A stretch of DNA of 64,000 nt from Meridianimarinicoccus aquatilis (GTDB lineage Bacteria > Pseudomonadota > Alphaproteobacteria > Rhodobacterales > Rhodobacteraceae), in NCBI RefSeq assembly GCF_004358675.1, contig NZ_SMZO01000011.1, positions 43,380 through 107,379 of the forward strand, in the 5' to 3' direction. The position numbers and the translations under genes were made by a program. The stretch's first letter is position 1. Each line of letters begins with the position of its first letter. Below are positions 46,869-56,496 of the stretch, piece after piece. The notes below the pieces were generated by a model. That model made no database searches and was not told where the DNA came from. It saw only the letters and a program-made list of their open reading frames with translations.

Positions 46869-46907
46869 GGTTTGTGGCCGCCATCTGCATGACGGCGGCG
46901 CACGAAA

Positions 46908-47153
46908 TCAGTGTACGTGCACTGGTCGCATGTCGTTTTGGCGCGCCAGAACGAACGCACGGTCGCGCCCGCTTACCAATGCCAGCCGATCCCCGTTGGT
47001 GGCGTGGACCGCGAAAATGTTTTCCGATCCAGTGACCTGCTCGCGGACCTCGTCAGGAAGATCGTCGATATCGACGGGCCTGACGTAAACGATGCGGTCT
47101 TGCGCTGCGTCGATTACAGGTGTGTTGGCGGTTTCATGAGGTGTGTCCATCAC
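46908..47153 (-). CDS. DUF1150 family protein
   Basis: 81 residues. The sequence IVYVRPVDIDDLPDEVREQV followed by ENIFAVHATNGDRLALVSGRDRAFVLAR matches DUF1150, a small alphaproteobacterial family almost always found next to an Hsp20 gene. It overlaps the hsp20 stop (ATGA). Its role is unknown; regulation with hsp20 by heat is likely. Confidence 0.9.
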   Translation of the reverse strand: MMDTPHETANTPVIDAAQDRIVYVRPVDIDDLPDEVREQVTGSENIFAVHATNGDRLALVSGRDRAFVLARQNDMRPVHVH

Positions 47154-47569
47154 GATGCTCCTTTTCTGATTTCGATCCGCTGCATGACCGTGTCCGGCAC
47201 GGCGCGATGCAAATCGATGTGCAACAATCCGTTCTCCATCGAAGCGCCTTCGACTTCTACTGCATCGGCCAAGACAAAGCTGCGCTGAAACTGGCGCGCG
47301 GCAATGCCACGATGCAGGAAGGTCCGGTCGCTTCCGTCATCCTGTTGCCTCCCGCGGACCACCAGTTGGCGGTTTTCCACGGTGATTGCGAGGTCGCTTT
47401 CCCCAAAGCCGGCAACTGCCAGAGTGATGCGGTAAGACCGTTCAGACGTCTGTTCGATGTTATAGGGCGGATAGCCGTCATTTCCCGTCTTTGCGGTATG
47501 TTCGACCAGCCGTTCAAGTTGCTCGAACCCGAGCAGAAAGGGGTGAGTCCCCAAAGTGAGTTTTGTCAT
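47150..47569 (-). CDS. Small heat-shock protein, Hsp20/IbpA family
   Basis: 139 residues from MTKLTLGTHPFLLGFEQLERL, with AAGGA upstream; the frame runs open to 47647. The alpha-crystallin domain is clear: YPPYNIEQTSERSYRITLAVAGFG, VENRQLVVRGRQ, FLHRGIAARQFQRSFVL and VEGASMENGLLHIDL. It is an ATP-independent holdase. It is co-expressed with DUF1150 and preceded by an RpoH-type promoter at 47630-47658. Confidence 0.94.
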   Translation of the reverse strand: MTKLTLGTHPFLLGFEQLERLVEHTAKTGNDGYPPYNIEQTSERSYRITLAVAGFGESDLAITVENRQLVVRGRQQDDGSDRTFLHRGIAARQFQRSFVLADAVEVEGASMENGLLHIDLHRAVPDTVMQRIEIRKGAS

Positions 47570-47629
47570 GGACACGTCCTTGAGAAAGCGACTGTGTTTT
47601 TGCCCCGAAAGATCAGCGGCGAGGTTTAG

Positions 47630-47658
47630 ATATGGGCAGTTTGCCATCGCGTTGCAAG
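47630..47658 (-). promoter_or_regulatory. Heat-shock (RpoH-type) promoter of hsp20
   Basis: On the minus strand CTTG (47655-47658) is followed, after 18 nt, by CCCATAT (47630-47636). The spacing is identical to that of the dnaK promoter. The start point would be about 55 nt before the hsp20 ATG. Confidence 0.65.
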
Positions 47659-47740
47659 ATTACGGGCTGCGACAAGGCTTTTCACGCAGCCGATTATTGA
47701 GTACCCTCGCATATGTTGGCATGGATGTGGGACATCGTGA

Positions 47741-47959
47741 ATGAACGCTTTCGGGCAGATGACACATAATGACGTCTTGCGGGTAAAGCTTGAGGTGCTG
47801 CGCCGGGAACACCGCGACCTTGATGAGGCGATCCACGCCTTGCAAGAATCCGGGCGGAGTGACCATCTGACCGTGCGCCGTCTGAAGAAGCAGAAATTGC
47901 AACTGAAAGACCGGATTAGCGCGATCGAGGATCAGCTTCTGCCAGATATCATCGCCTGA
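47741..47959 (+). CDS. YdcH/DUF465 family protein
   Basis: 72 residues (66 from a second ATG at 47759). LRVKLEVLRREHRDLDEAIHAL, then HLTVRRLKKQKLQLKDRISAIEDQL is the helical-hairpin pattern of DUF465 (YdcH-like) proteins, small cytoplasmic coiled-coil proteins of unknown role. It lies between the hsp20 promoter and purE, 80 nt before the latter. Confidence 0.85.
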   Translation: MNAFGQMTHNDVLRVKLEVLRREHRDLDEAIHALQESGRSDHLTVRRLKKQKLQLKDRISAIEDQLLPDIIA

Positions 47960-48039
47960 CGGCCCTGCCGCGATTGCAGCCCCCCAATCAGTCAGTATAG
48001 TCGGCGTCCTGAATTGGGACGTACCGAACAGGGGCGCGA

Positions 48040-48528
48040 ATGGCACAAGTACACGTGGGTATTATCATGGGCAGTCAATCGGATTGGCCGACCATGAAGC
48101 ATGCGGCTGATATTCTTGATGCTCTTGGCGTGTCCTACGAGACGCGCATCGTGTCTGCGCATCGTACGCCGGACCGGTTGTGGGAGTACGGCAAAACGGC
48201 CGTGGATCGAGGATTGAAGGTAATCATTGCCGGTGCCGGCGGCGCGGCCCATCTTCCGGGAATGATGGCGTCAAAGACGCGGGTGCCGGTTGTGGGTGTG
48301 CCGATCCAGACCCGTGCGCTGAGCGGGGTGGACTCGCTTTATTCCATCGTGCAGATGCCGCGCGGATTTCCCGTCGCCACCATGGCGATCGGTGTGGCCG
48401 GGGCGACGAACGCGGGGCTTATGGCTGCCGGAATTCTGGCCACGCAAGACGCAGAGCTTGCAGTGCGGCTGGACGAATGGCGTGCAGATCTTGCCGCCTC
48501 CATTCCTGAGGAACCCACTGATGACTGA
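48040..48528 (+). CDS. purE: N5-carboxyaminoimidazole ribonucleotide mutase
   Basis: 162 residues, class I PurE. The active-site motifs [22 protein letters not shown] and [15 protein letters not shown] are intact. It converts N5-CAIR made by PurK to CAIR in purine synthesis. The stop overlaps the purK start by 8 nt. Confidence 0.97.
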   Translation: MAQVHVGIIMGSQSDWPTMKHAADILDALGVSYETRIVSAHRTPDRLWEYGKTAVDRGLKVIIAGAGGAAHLPGMMASKTRVPVVGVPIQTRALSGVDSLYSIVQMPRGFPVATMAIGVAGATNAGLMAAGILATQDAELAVRLDEWRADLAASIPEEPTDD

Positions 48529-49594
48529 TCCGCTTTTCCCCGGCGCGACCATCGGCATTCTTGGCGGCGGTCAGCTTGGCCGGATGCTGGCACTTGCCGC
48601 CGCGCGGCTTGGTCTGCGCACTCATGTTTTTGATCCGGTCGCGGACGGCCCGGCGCAGCAGGTGTGCGATGCAGCCACCATCGCGGCCTATGATGATGCG
48701 GAAGCTTTGGCGGCCTTTGGCGCGGCGGTCGATGTGATTACTTATGAGTTTGAGAATATCCCGACCGCCGCGTTGGATATCCTCGAAGGGCTTCGGCCCG
48801 TGCATCCAGGCCGCAAGGCGCTGGCCGTGTCGCAGGACCGGCTGACCGAAAAGCAGTTTCTGAACCAGCTTGGTCTTGTCACTGCGCCGTTTCACGATGT
48901 GGCCGGGCCGGACGATCTGACCGCTGCGTTGGCGGCGGTGGGCGCGCCTGCGATCCTCAAGACACGGCGCTTTGGCTATGACGGCAAGGGGCAGGCGCGG
49001 ATCATGGCTGACGGTGATGCGCAGGCTGCGCTGGACAGTCTGAAAGGCGCCCCCGCGATCCTTGAGGGGTTCGTCGACTTCTCGCACGAAGTGTCAGTGA
49101 TTGGTGCGCGCGGGCTGGATGGCTCTGTTGCTTGCTTTGATCCGGGCGAGAACCTGCACGAAGACGGCATTTTGCGCACCACGACAGTGCCCGCACGCCT
49201 GACGCCAAGCCAACGCACCGATGCCGTCCTTTTGGCAGCGCGTATCCTGAATGCGCTCGACTATGTCGGTGTGATGGGGGTGGAACTGTTCGTGACCAAG
49301 GCGGGGCTGGTTGTGAATGAAATCGCACCGCGCGTGCACAATTCCGGTCACTGGACCCAAAACGCCTGCACCGTGGACCAGTTCGAGCAGCACATTCGTG
49401 CGGTGGCCGGTTGGCCATTGGGCGATGGTGCGCGCCACGCAGACGCGGTGATGGAGAACCTGATCGGAGACGATGCGGATCGGTGGCTGGCCTTGGCTGG
49501 CGAGACCGGCACGGCCGTGCATCTTTATGGCAAGGCCGAAGCGCGCACAGGTCGCAAGATGGGCCATGTGAACCGGGTCACGCCGCTGCGTTAA
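48521..49594 (+). CDS. purK: N5-carboxyaminoimidazole ribonucleotide synthase
   Basis: 357 residues, ATP-grasp enzyme. [17 protein letters not shown] is the N-terminal signature; [13 protein letters not shown] and [16 protein letters not shown] are the nucleotide-binding segments; [18 protein letters not shown] is the metal-binding motif. The ATG overlaps purE. The 3' end overlaps the convergent phnM gene by 4 nt. Confidence 0.96.
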   Translation: MTDPLFPGATIGILGGGQLGRMLALAAARLGLRTHVFDPVADGPAQQVCDAATIAAYDDAEALAAFGAAVDVITYEFENIPTAALDILEGLRPVHPGRKALAVSQDRLTEKQFLNQLGLVTAPFHDVAGPDDLTAALAAVGAPAILKTRRFGYDGKGQARIMADGDAQAALDSLKGAPAILEGFVDFSHEVSVIGARGLDGSVACFDPGENLHEDGILRTTTVPARLTPSQRTDAVLLAARILNALDYVGVMGVELFVTKAGLVVNEIAPRVHNSGHWTQNACTVDQFEQHIRAVAGWPLGDGARHADAVMENLIGDDADRWLALAGETGTAVHLYGKAEARTGRKMGHVNRVTPLR

Positions 49595-50739
49595 GCGAAG
49601 AACCGTTCGGCGAGGGGCGTTGCAAGGTATGTGATGCGCCCCGCCGCCAATGTTGCGCCGACGCGGCCCGTTTCGGGATCAAGAATGACCAGATCGGCCC
49701 GCAATCCGGTTTCCAACCTTCCGCGATCGTTCAGGCCAAGCACCTTGGCCGGGCCGTCTGACACAAGGCGCCACGCGTTCGCCAAGTCGCAGATCCCTTC
49801 CCGCGCCAAGGTCAGCGCCGCATGGCGCGGTGACGGATAGTGATAGTCAGACGCCAGCGCATCGCACAGCCCTTCGGCCACGAGCGTTCGCGCGCTGATG
49901 TTTCCTGCATGGCTCGCCCCGCGCACCACGTTTGGCCCGCCCAGAACGATCCCGTCACCGCCCCGACGCGCCGCTGCTGCGGCGTCATGGGTTTCGGGAA
50001 ACTCGGCTACGGAGGCACCAATGTCGCGGGCTCGTTGCCGTGCTTGCGCGGTTCGATCGTCGTGGCTGCCGATCCGCACGCCGCGCGCGATCAGCCTGTC
50101 TGCCAGCGCAGCCAAGGCTTCTGGCACATCGTCCCGCAGGTTGTGCAGTTTTCGAAGGTACGCCAGATGCGCGTCAGGGTTCCGCCCGGCCTTCAGGGCT
50201 TGTCCGGTCAGGCGCGGCGGCGTTCGCCCTGCGGCAAGGCGGTCATGTGGCAAGTGGTCGTTGAACACGACATAGTCGATCCCGGCATCGTCGATCAGCG
50301 CCTCGGCTTGGGGGTATTCATCGATCATGTGCGTTTCAAGGCGGAGTTGCAGGCGCAAATCCGTGGCCACCTGCGGGGCCGCGATTTTCCAAGCCGCGAT
50401 CACGCGTGCCGCAAAGTCGGGGCTGCGCAACCCTCCCTCCCAACTGAAGAATTGTGCGAGATAGGCGGTCGTGATCCCGTTTGCGGCCAGTTCTGCTTCT
50501 GTCGCGATCAGGCCGTGATCCATTGCGGTCAGTGCGCCGCGCCGCACTGCCACGTGTCGTTCGAACCCGTCGCCATGGGCGTCGACAATACCGGGGCACA
50601 GGGTCCAGCCCGTCAAATCCACAGAGCGCTCGTTTGCGGTGTCGGCTATAAGCCCGCCAGCCACGTGCAACGGGTCGCCGTCCGGCCCTGCGGGGCGCAG
50701 CACCGTACCGCCGTGAAATGTGAAGTCCGTAACGCTCAT
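49591..50739 (-). CDS. phnM: PhnM-type amidohydrolase (ribose 1-methylphosphonate 5-triphosphate diphosphatase-like)
   Basis: 382 residues. LCPGIVDAHGDGFERHV is the metal-binding start of PhnM; further family motifs are ETHMIDEY, VFNDHLPHDRL, IGSHDDRT, GGPNVVRGASHAGNI and ALASDYHYPS. In C-P lyase operons PhnM removes pyrophosphate from the phosphonylated ribose triphosphate. No other phn gene is in the window, so either the rest lies elsewhere or the enzyme acts on something else. Confidence 0.88.
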   Translation of the reverse strand: MSVTDFTFHGGTVLRPAGPDGDPLHVAGGLIADTANERSVDLTGWTLCPGIVDAHGDGFERHVAVRRGALTAMDHGLIATEAELAANGITTAYLAQFFSWEGGLRSPDFAARVIAAWKIAAPQVATDLRLQLRLETHMIDEYPQAEALIDDAGIDYVVFNDHLPHDRLAAGRTPPRLTGQALKAGRNPDAHLAYLRKLHNLRDDVPEALAALADRLIARGVRIGSHDDRTAQARQRARDIGASVAEFPETHDAAAAARRGGDGIVLGGPNVVRGASHAGNISARTLVAEGLCDALASDYHYPSPRHAALTLAREGICDLANAWRLVSDGPAKVLGLNDRGRLETGLRADLVILDPETGRVGATLAAGRITYLATPLAERFFA

Positions 50740-50795
50740 CCCTGCGATCTGCCTCGTGCAGGCGGCTTGCGCAACCCCGGATCTGTGGCCAATGA

Positions 50796-51257
50796 TTGCA
50801 GATGCTTTCAGTCGCTCCCCCCCGCCTCGCCGTGCGTGCCGTTATCGTTCAAGACGGCAAGCTACTGCTGGTGAATGCGTATCCAGGGGGAGTCAGCGAT
50901 TTGTGGTGCGCGCCCGGCGGCGGCGTGGAGTGCGGCGCATCATTGGCCGACAATCTGCGCCGCGAGGTGGCTGAGGAAACGGGTCTGATCATCGCCGTGG
51001 GCACGCTCTGCCACGTGTCCGAATTTCACAATCCGGACACGGGGTTTCATCAGGTCGAGATGTTCTTTCGGGCAGGGATTGTTTCGGGAACCCTTGATTG
51101 CGCTTGGCGTGATCCAGAGGGGATTGTGACGAAACGCCAGTTCTTTTCCGAGGCGGCCCTGCCTTCGGTGCGATTCAAGCCCGATGTATTGCAGCATCTG
51201 GCATTCGGGGACGCACCCGCGATTACCCCCGGCGCGCTGGAGCGGATGGCGAGGTGA
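50796..51257 (+). CDS. Nudix hydrolase
   Basis: 153 residues (151 from an ATG at 50802). The Nudix box is intact: GGGVECGASLADNLRREVAEETGL. The preceding LLLVNAYPGGVSDLWCAPG and the following FHNPDTGFHQVEMFF resemble nucleoside-diphosphate or ADP-ribose hydrolases of the MutT class. Substrate not predictable. The 3' end overlaps the convergent EamA gene by 35 nt. Confidence 0.88.
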   Translation: MQMLSVAPPRLAVRAVIVQDGKLLLVNAYPGGVSDLWCAPGGGVECGASLADNLRREVAEETGLIIAVGTLCHVSEFHNPDTGFHQVEMFFRAGIVSGTLDCAWRDPEGIVTKRQFFSEAALPSVRFKPDVLQHLAFGDAPAITPGALERMAR

Positions 51258-52101
51258 CGGCAAGGGCGACACCGCCCAGAACGAGTAGGGTGGCAATCAA
51301 TAGGCGCAGGGTCATCGCCTCGCTCAGGAAGATCATCCCGCCCACCATCACGATGACCGGCACGGTCAGTTGAAGAACGGCTGCAATGCTGGAGTCGATC
51401 TGGGGCAGAAGCCGGTACCACAACGCATACCCCAGCCCAGAGGTGATCGCGCCGGACGCAACAGCCAGTGCCGCGCCTTGTGCGTTGATCCCGTCAAGAC
51501 CAGTGAAGGCAAGCACCGCCAAGCCGGGAATTATGGCAAGCGTGAAGCTGCCCGCGGTGATCGCAAGCGGATCTTTTGCGCCCCGCCCCTGAAGTGAAAA
51601 GACACCCCAGCCTATGGCCGCGACGGTCATCATGGCAGCGCCGGCAAGGGGTGGGGCGGTGCTGCCCGATGGCAGCAGAAGCCAGACCAGTCCGAAAAAC
51701 GCCAACCCTGCACCAAGCCACCGGCGCGGGGGAATGTCTTCGCGTGCCAAAATGCTTCCGGCGAACATGGTGATTTGAATGACGCCAAACAGGATCAATG
51801 CTCCCAGACCGGCGTCCAGCGTCACATAGGCAAACGAAAAACCAAGAACATAGGTCGCTAAAGCGGCGGCGTTTTGCCAGCGAAGCCCTGTTGCGAGGCG
51901 CCGCACGCCGCCTTTCCCGCGCATCACCAGAAAGACGAGCATCGCAGCGCCAGACAGGATGCGAAGCGCTGCAAACGCGGCGGGACCAGTGTCACCCGAA
52001 ACAAGCGCCATCCGGTTGAGGACCGAATTCGCCGCAAAGGCGATCAGAATGACCGCACAGATGGGTGCGAGTTGCAGGGCAGATTGTGGTGGGCGGATCA
52101 T
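51223..52101 (-). CDS. DMT-superfamily transporter, EamA family
   Basis: 292 residues with about ten hydrophobic segments in two EamA repeats (LAPICAVILIAFAANSVLNRM opens the first; GVFSLQGRGAKDPL starts the second). These are inner-membrane exporters of metabolites or amino acids; substrate unknown. It overlaps the GNAT gene by ATGA and so is probably co-expressed with it. Confidence 0.88.
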   Translation of the reverse strand: MIRPPQSALQLAPICAVILIAFAANSVLNRMALVSGDTGPAAFAALRILSGAAMLVFLVMRGKGGVRRLATGLRWQNAAALATYVLGFSFAYVTLDAGLGALILFGVIQITMFAGSILAREDIPPRRWLGAGLAFFGLVWLLLPSGSTAPPLAGAAMMTVAAIGWGVFSLQGRGAKDPLAITAGSFTLAIIPGLAVLAFTGLDGINAQGAALAVASGAITSGLGYALWYRLLPQIDSSIAAVLQLTVPVIVMVGGMIFLSEAMTLRLLIATLLVLGGVALAVTSPSAPARRG

Positions 52102-52583
52102 ACGTTGTCAAAAGGCTCTGGGTAAACCAGCCGATGCTCTGTCTCAGTGATGCCCGGGTGGATAAGATAGAGCCCCGTATAGTCCTCTGGATACGGCGAG
52201 GACAAGTGAACAGGGCCACCAAACACGAACCCGTGACGCTTGTAATAGTCCGGGTGACCCACGACTACGACCGCGTCGAAGTGCATTTGGCGGGCCTGAT
52301 CCAAGGCATAGAGAACCATTTCCCGCCCAACACCTGTGCCCTGATTTTCGTTTCTGACGCACATCGGGGCAAGAGCAAGCCAGCCTTGCGGTGCATCAAG
52401 CTTCGATAGGCAAATGTAACCGACGAGACCGGTGTCATCGACGGCCACAAGTTCCAGCGCGCACTTGTCTTGCTCTCGGAGGGCCCGCACAAGGTTCAAC
52501 TCGTTGGGTTGGTCGAATGTGGATATCAGAAGAACTGAAAGATCAGTCTTGTCGTCTGATTGCAGGGGCCTGATCTTCAGCAT
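52098..52583 (-). CDS. GNAT-family N-acetyltransferase
   Basis: 161 residues from MLKIRPLQSDDKTDL; the frame continues upstream. GNAT motif A is visible in LAPMCVRNENQGTGVGREMVLYAL (Q/RxxGxG/A) and the later VVVGHPDYYKRHGFVFG is typical of the YhbS-like group. Acceptor substrate unknown. It is coupled to the EamA transporter downstream. Confidence 0.9.
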   Translation of the reverse strand: MLKIRPLQSDDKTDLSVLLISTFDQPNELNLVRALREQDKCALELVAVDDTGLVGYICLSKLDAPQGWLALAPMCVRNENQGTGVGREMVLYALDQARQMHFDAVVVVGHPDYYKRHGFVFGGPVHLSSPYPEDYTGLYLIHPGITETEHRLVYPEPFDNV

Positions 52584-52684
52584 GTCATCACTTCTCTGTT
52601 TACTTTTTGTAGGGTCGCCTGAACGGCCTTTCAAGGAAAGTCGAAGGAAAGGGGGCGATCTTTGCGCGCCGCCCAATTCTTAGA

Positions 52685-53833
52685 TCACCGAGTGGTCGCA
52701 AGGGTCGTTGTGCGGGCAAGAAAGGGTGCAGTCACAGCGCCAAGACCCAAGAACACCAAGGCAAACCAGCCGAGCCAGCCGATGACTGGGATAAGCGCTG
52801 CAACACCTGCGGCTGCGGCACCAAGCACCGCCAGACCGGCCTTGTGAAGCGTTTCTGCCGGTATGTCGCGGCCGAGTGCGCGCCAAAGGCCAACACCAAG
52901 CACGTAACTCCCAGCCACATACCCGGCAAAAATCATTCCGGCCAGCAGCGCTATCGCAACCGGTACAAGCAACAATCCGATCACGGTGATGGCCAGTACG
53001 AGCACCGATCCGGCGAGAGCGGACATTGCGATGAAGCCGGTTAACATGCAGGCGAGTGGGCGGGCCAGCGCGCGGGCGCGCACGGCGGCGACGGCGTTGG
53101 GTGCCATAGCAACGGCTGCGGCAGCAGTGGCAGCCACGATCAGCACGCCGACAAGGAACCCACCAATGGCCGCACCGATACTGCGGCGCCCCATGTCTTT
53201 GAGTGTTTGCGGAATTTCGGCATCCACGTCGGGGTGATCGTTGTGGCGAATAGTGACCCGATCAGCGGAAGCGACGGAGGAAGGCACGGCTACAGAGCCG
53301 GGATCTTCGGCATAGATAGTGACCAGGCCAGCAACGGTCGCGCCGTTTGTGAAGTCGATCGTGTCCACCATGGCAACCAGATCGCCGCCGATCTCTGCAT
53401 CCAGCCTCAGGTCGCCTGCGGCCAGAAGCGCGCTGCCGCCGACATCCCCCGAGACCGTCACTTCAGACCCTGAACCGCGTAGATTGCCTGAGATGGGTCC
53501 AAGAAGGCGAAGCTCTGCGCCCGCGACACTCACATTGCCGCCAATGCTGCCTGTGATGCTCACCGAATAGCCCGCAGCATAGGCGCTGCCTTGGACGGGG
53601 GCGTCCACTGACACGATCCGCCCGGCAGTATGAGCGTTTCCGCCAACAGACGCGCGTAAACTGACCCGTTCACCGGCGGCGAAAATATCGCTTTCAACCT
53701 GATCGGTGGAAACCACGCTTTGACCCGCCATAAAGCGGTCGCCGCCAAGTTCAAACGTGCTGCTGTCTGTTGATTGTGCGGAGGCAGGCAGCGCCATGGC
53801 AAGGCATATCAGGGCGATGGATAGATGACGCAT
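52685..53833 (-). CDS. Bactofilin-like beta-solenoid protein with C-terminal membrane domain
   Basis: 382 residues. Signal peptide MRHLSIALICLAMALPASAQ, then a repetitive region of short Gly/Val/Ser rungs (VGGNAHTAGRIVSVDAPVQG, GNVSVAGAELRLLGPISGN, GDVGGSALLAAGDLRLDAEIGG) as in polymer-forming bactofilin sheets. From about residue 220 come several membrane segments (GAAIGGFLVGVLIVAATA; VLVLAITVIGLLLVPVAIAL). The product likely displays a beta-solenoid in the periplasm. It follows the small unknown gene at 53848 and faces the GNAT gene in the same direction. Confidence 0.72.
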   Translation of the reverse strand: MRHLSIALICLAMALPASAQSTDSSTFELGGDRFMAGQSVVSTDQVESDIFAAGERVSLRASVGGNAHTAGRIVSVDAPVQGSAYAAGYSVSITGSIGGNVSVAGAELRLLGPISGNLRGSGSEVTVSGDVGGSALLAAGDLRLDAEIGGDLVAMVDTIDFTNGATVAGLVTIYAEDPGSVAVPSSVASADRVTIRHNDHPDVDAEIPQTLKDMGRRSIGAAIGGFLVGVLIVAATAAAAVAMAPNAVAAVRARALARPLACMLTGFIAMSALAGSVLVLAITVIGLLLVPVAIALLAGMIFAGYVAGSYVLGVGLWRALGRDIPAETLHKAGLAVLGAAAAGVAALIPVIGWLGWFALVFLGLGAVTAPFLARTTTLATTR

Positions 53834-53847
53834 TGTAGGCTCCTTTG

Positions 53848-54174
53848 TCAGCGGTCCGGCGTTGCTGGGTCTTCGCTGGCCAACAGTAATTCGCAGATCA
53901 ACTGCTCTTCCCGAAGTCCGGTTTCTTGCGCCAATGCGGTAAGTTTTGCGCGGTCTGCGGCGGGAAGTTGAAGCAAGCGGGGTTGAAGAGTGGCCGCAAT
54001 TGCGCCGCAGGTCGCACGCATGGGCGTGTCTTGAGAAAGTGCTTTCACAAGCATGACGCGGGCTGTGTCCATGAGGCGGCGGCCCCGGCTATGCGCCTGC
54101 CGCGCCCGAATACGTCGCAGAACAGGCGGCGGAAGCCGGACGGAATAGGCGCGACGTGGGTCTTTGCGGGACAT
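53848..54174 (-). CDS. Small protein of unknown function
   Basis: 108 residues from MSRKDPRRAYSVRLPPPV; an ATG at 54204 is also in frame. It is basic at the N-terminus (RRIRARQAHSRGRR) and helical at the C-terminus (LREEQLICELLLASEDP). SVRLPPPVLRRIRARQ is loosely like a ribbon-helix-helix start. It ends 14 nt before the bactofilin-like gene and may be co-expressed with it. Function unknown. Confidence 0.55.
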   Translation of the reverse strand: MSRKDPRRAYSVRLPPPVLRRIRARQAHSRGRRLMDTARVMLVKALSQDTPMRATCGAIAATLQPRLLQLPAADRAKLTALAQETGLREEQLICELLLASEDPATPDR

Positions 54175-54300
54175 GATGCCAACTGGATGTGGGGTTCCGG
54201 TCAAGCATACGCTTCAATGTGGCTGACTGCGATGGGGAAAACGGGCACCGTTTAAATTTAATGGCGCCGGTTTGGTCTGCGCGGTCAAGCTGCACGGCCA

Positions 54301-54330
54301 TAAAAAAGGGGCCGCCCGAAGGCGACCCCT
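54301..54330 (-). terminator. Rho-independent terminator of groESL
   Basis: Read on the minus strand, AGGGGTCGCC, the tetraloop TTCG and GGCGGCCCCT are followed by a T-run. One internal mismatch (T/C) lies in the stem. It lies 33-60 nt after the groEL stop, next to the 16-bp palindrome at 54337-54352. Confidence 0.88.
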
Positions 54331-54336
54331 AAACCT

Positions 54337-54352
54337 TGTGACACGTGTCACA
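54337..54352. repeat. Perfect 16-bp palindrome TGTGACACGTGTCACA
   Basis: It lies between the groEL stop (54363) and the terminator. TGTGA-N6-TCACA matches the E. coli CRP half-site pattern exactly, but it sits at the end of an operon, so it may merely form an RNA hairpin. Confidence 0.5.
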
Positions 54353-54362
54353 GGGGCGATGA

Positions 54363-56018
<1,656 letters not shown>

Positions 56019-56060
56019 TCAGGATTACGATTGTGGAAAGGGGATAATGCGCGCTGGCCT

Positions 56061-56372
56061 TCAGGCTGCGGCAGCCGCTGCATCGTCGGTGATTACACCA
56101 AGGATGTCGCTTTCCTTCATGATGAGCAGCTCTTCGCCGTCGACGGTCACTTCCGTGCCCGACCACTTGCCGAAAAGAACTTTGTCACCAGCGTTGACAG
56201 CCATTTCGATCAGCTCGCCGCTATCTTTGCGTGCGCCATCGCCACATGCGACGACGATGCCTTCGGCTGGCTTTTCTTTGGCGCTGTCGGGGATGATCAG
56301 ACCGCCCTTGGTTTTCTCGTCGGATTCGACGCGGCGGACCAGAACGCGATCGTGAAGCGGTTTGAATGCCAT
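56061..56372 (-). CDS. groES: 10 kDa co-chaperonin GroES
   Basis: 103 residues. [27 protein letters not shown] includes the mobile loop; [30 protein letters not shown] is typical. The C-terminus ends in a run of Ala (DDAAAAAA), slightly longer than usual. It opens the groES-groEL operon, under the CIRCE/RpoH promoter region upstream. Confidence 0.98.
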   Translation of the reverse strand: MAFKPLHDRVLVRRVESDEKTKGGLIIPDSAKEKPAEGIVVACGDGARKDSGELIEMAVNAGDKVLFGKWSGTEVTVDGEELLIMKESDILGVITDDAAAAAA

Positions 56373-56407
56373 CTTCTGAGGCTCCTTAGCTCAGTGTTTC
56401 TCTACCA

Positions 56408-56434
56408 TTATCACTCACACGGGGTGAGTGCTAA
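56408..56434. promoter_or_regulatory. CIRCE operator of groESL
   Basis: On the minus strand the arms TTAGCACTC and GAGTGATAA are separated by 9 nt. The canonical CIRCE is TTAGCACTC-N9-GAGTGCTAA, so one base of the second arm differs. HrcA binds it and represses groESL when chaperonin is sufficient. The hrcA gene is not in the window. Confidence 0.93.
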
Positions 56435-56441
56435 CGAGGGG

Positions 56442-56471
56442 TAGATAGACAGCGCACATTCAGGCGTCAAG
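56442..56471 (-). promoter_or_regulatory. groESL promoter, overlapping housekeeping and heat-shock elements
   Basis: On the minus strand TTGACG (56465-56470) is 17 nt from TATCTA (56442-56447), a sigma-70-like promoter. The same bases read as CTTG (56468-56471), 18 nt, TCTATCT (56443-56449), an RpoH-like promoter. The CIRCE lies directly downstream of the -10, over the expected start site. Confidence 0.75.
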
Positions 56472-56496
56472 AAGCATCACGATCAAAAAAATCGGG

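Noticed and set aside
46879..46902. Hairpin GCCGCC/GGCGGC after the small secreted protein gene
   Set aside because: Six-bp stem, 11-nt loop and no T-run on either strand; too weak to call a terminator.
49840..50874. 344-codon plus-strand ORF antisense to phnM
   Set aside because: Antisense to a gene with clear PhnM motifs; no recognisable domains.
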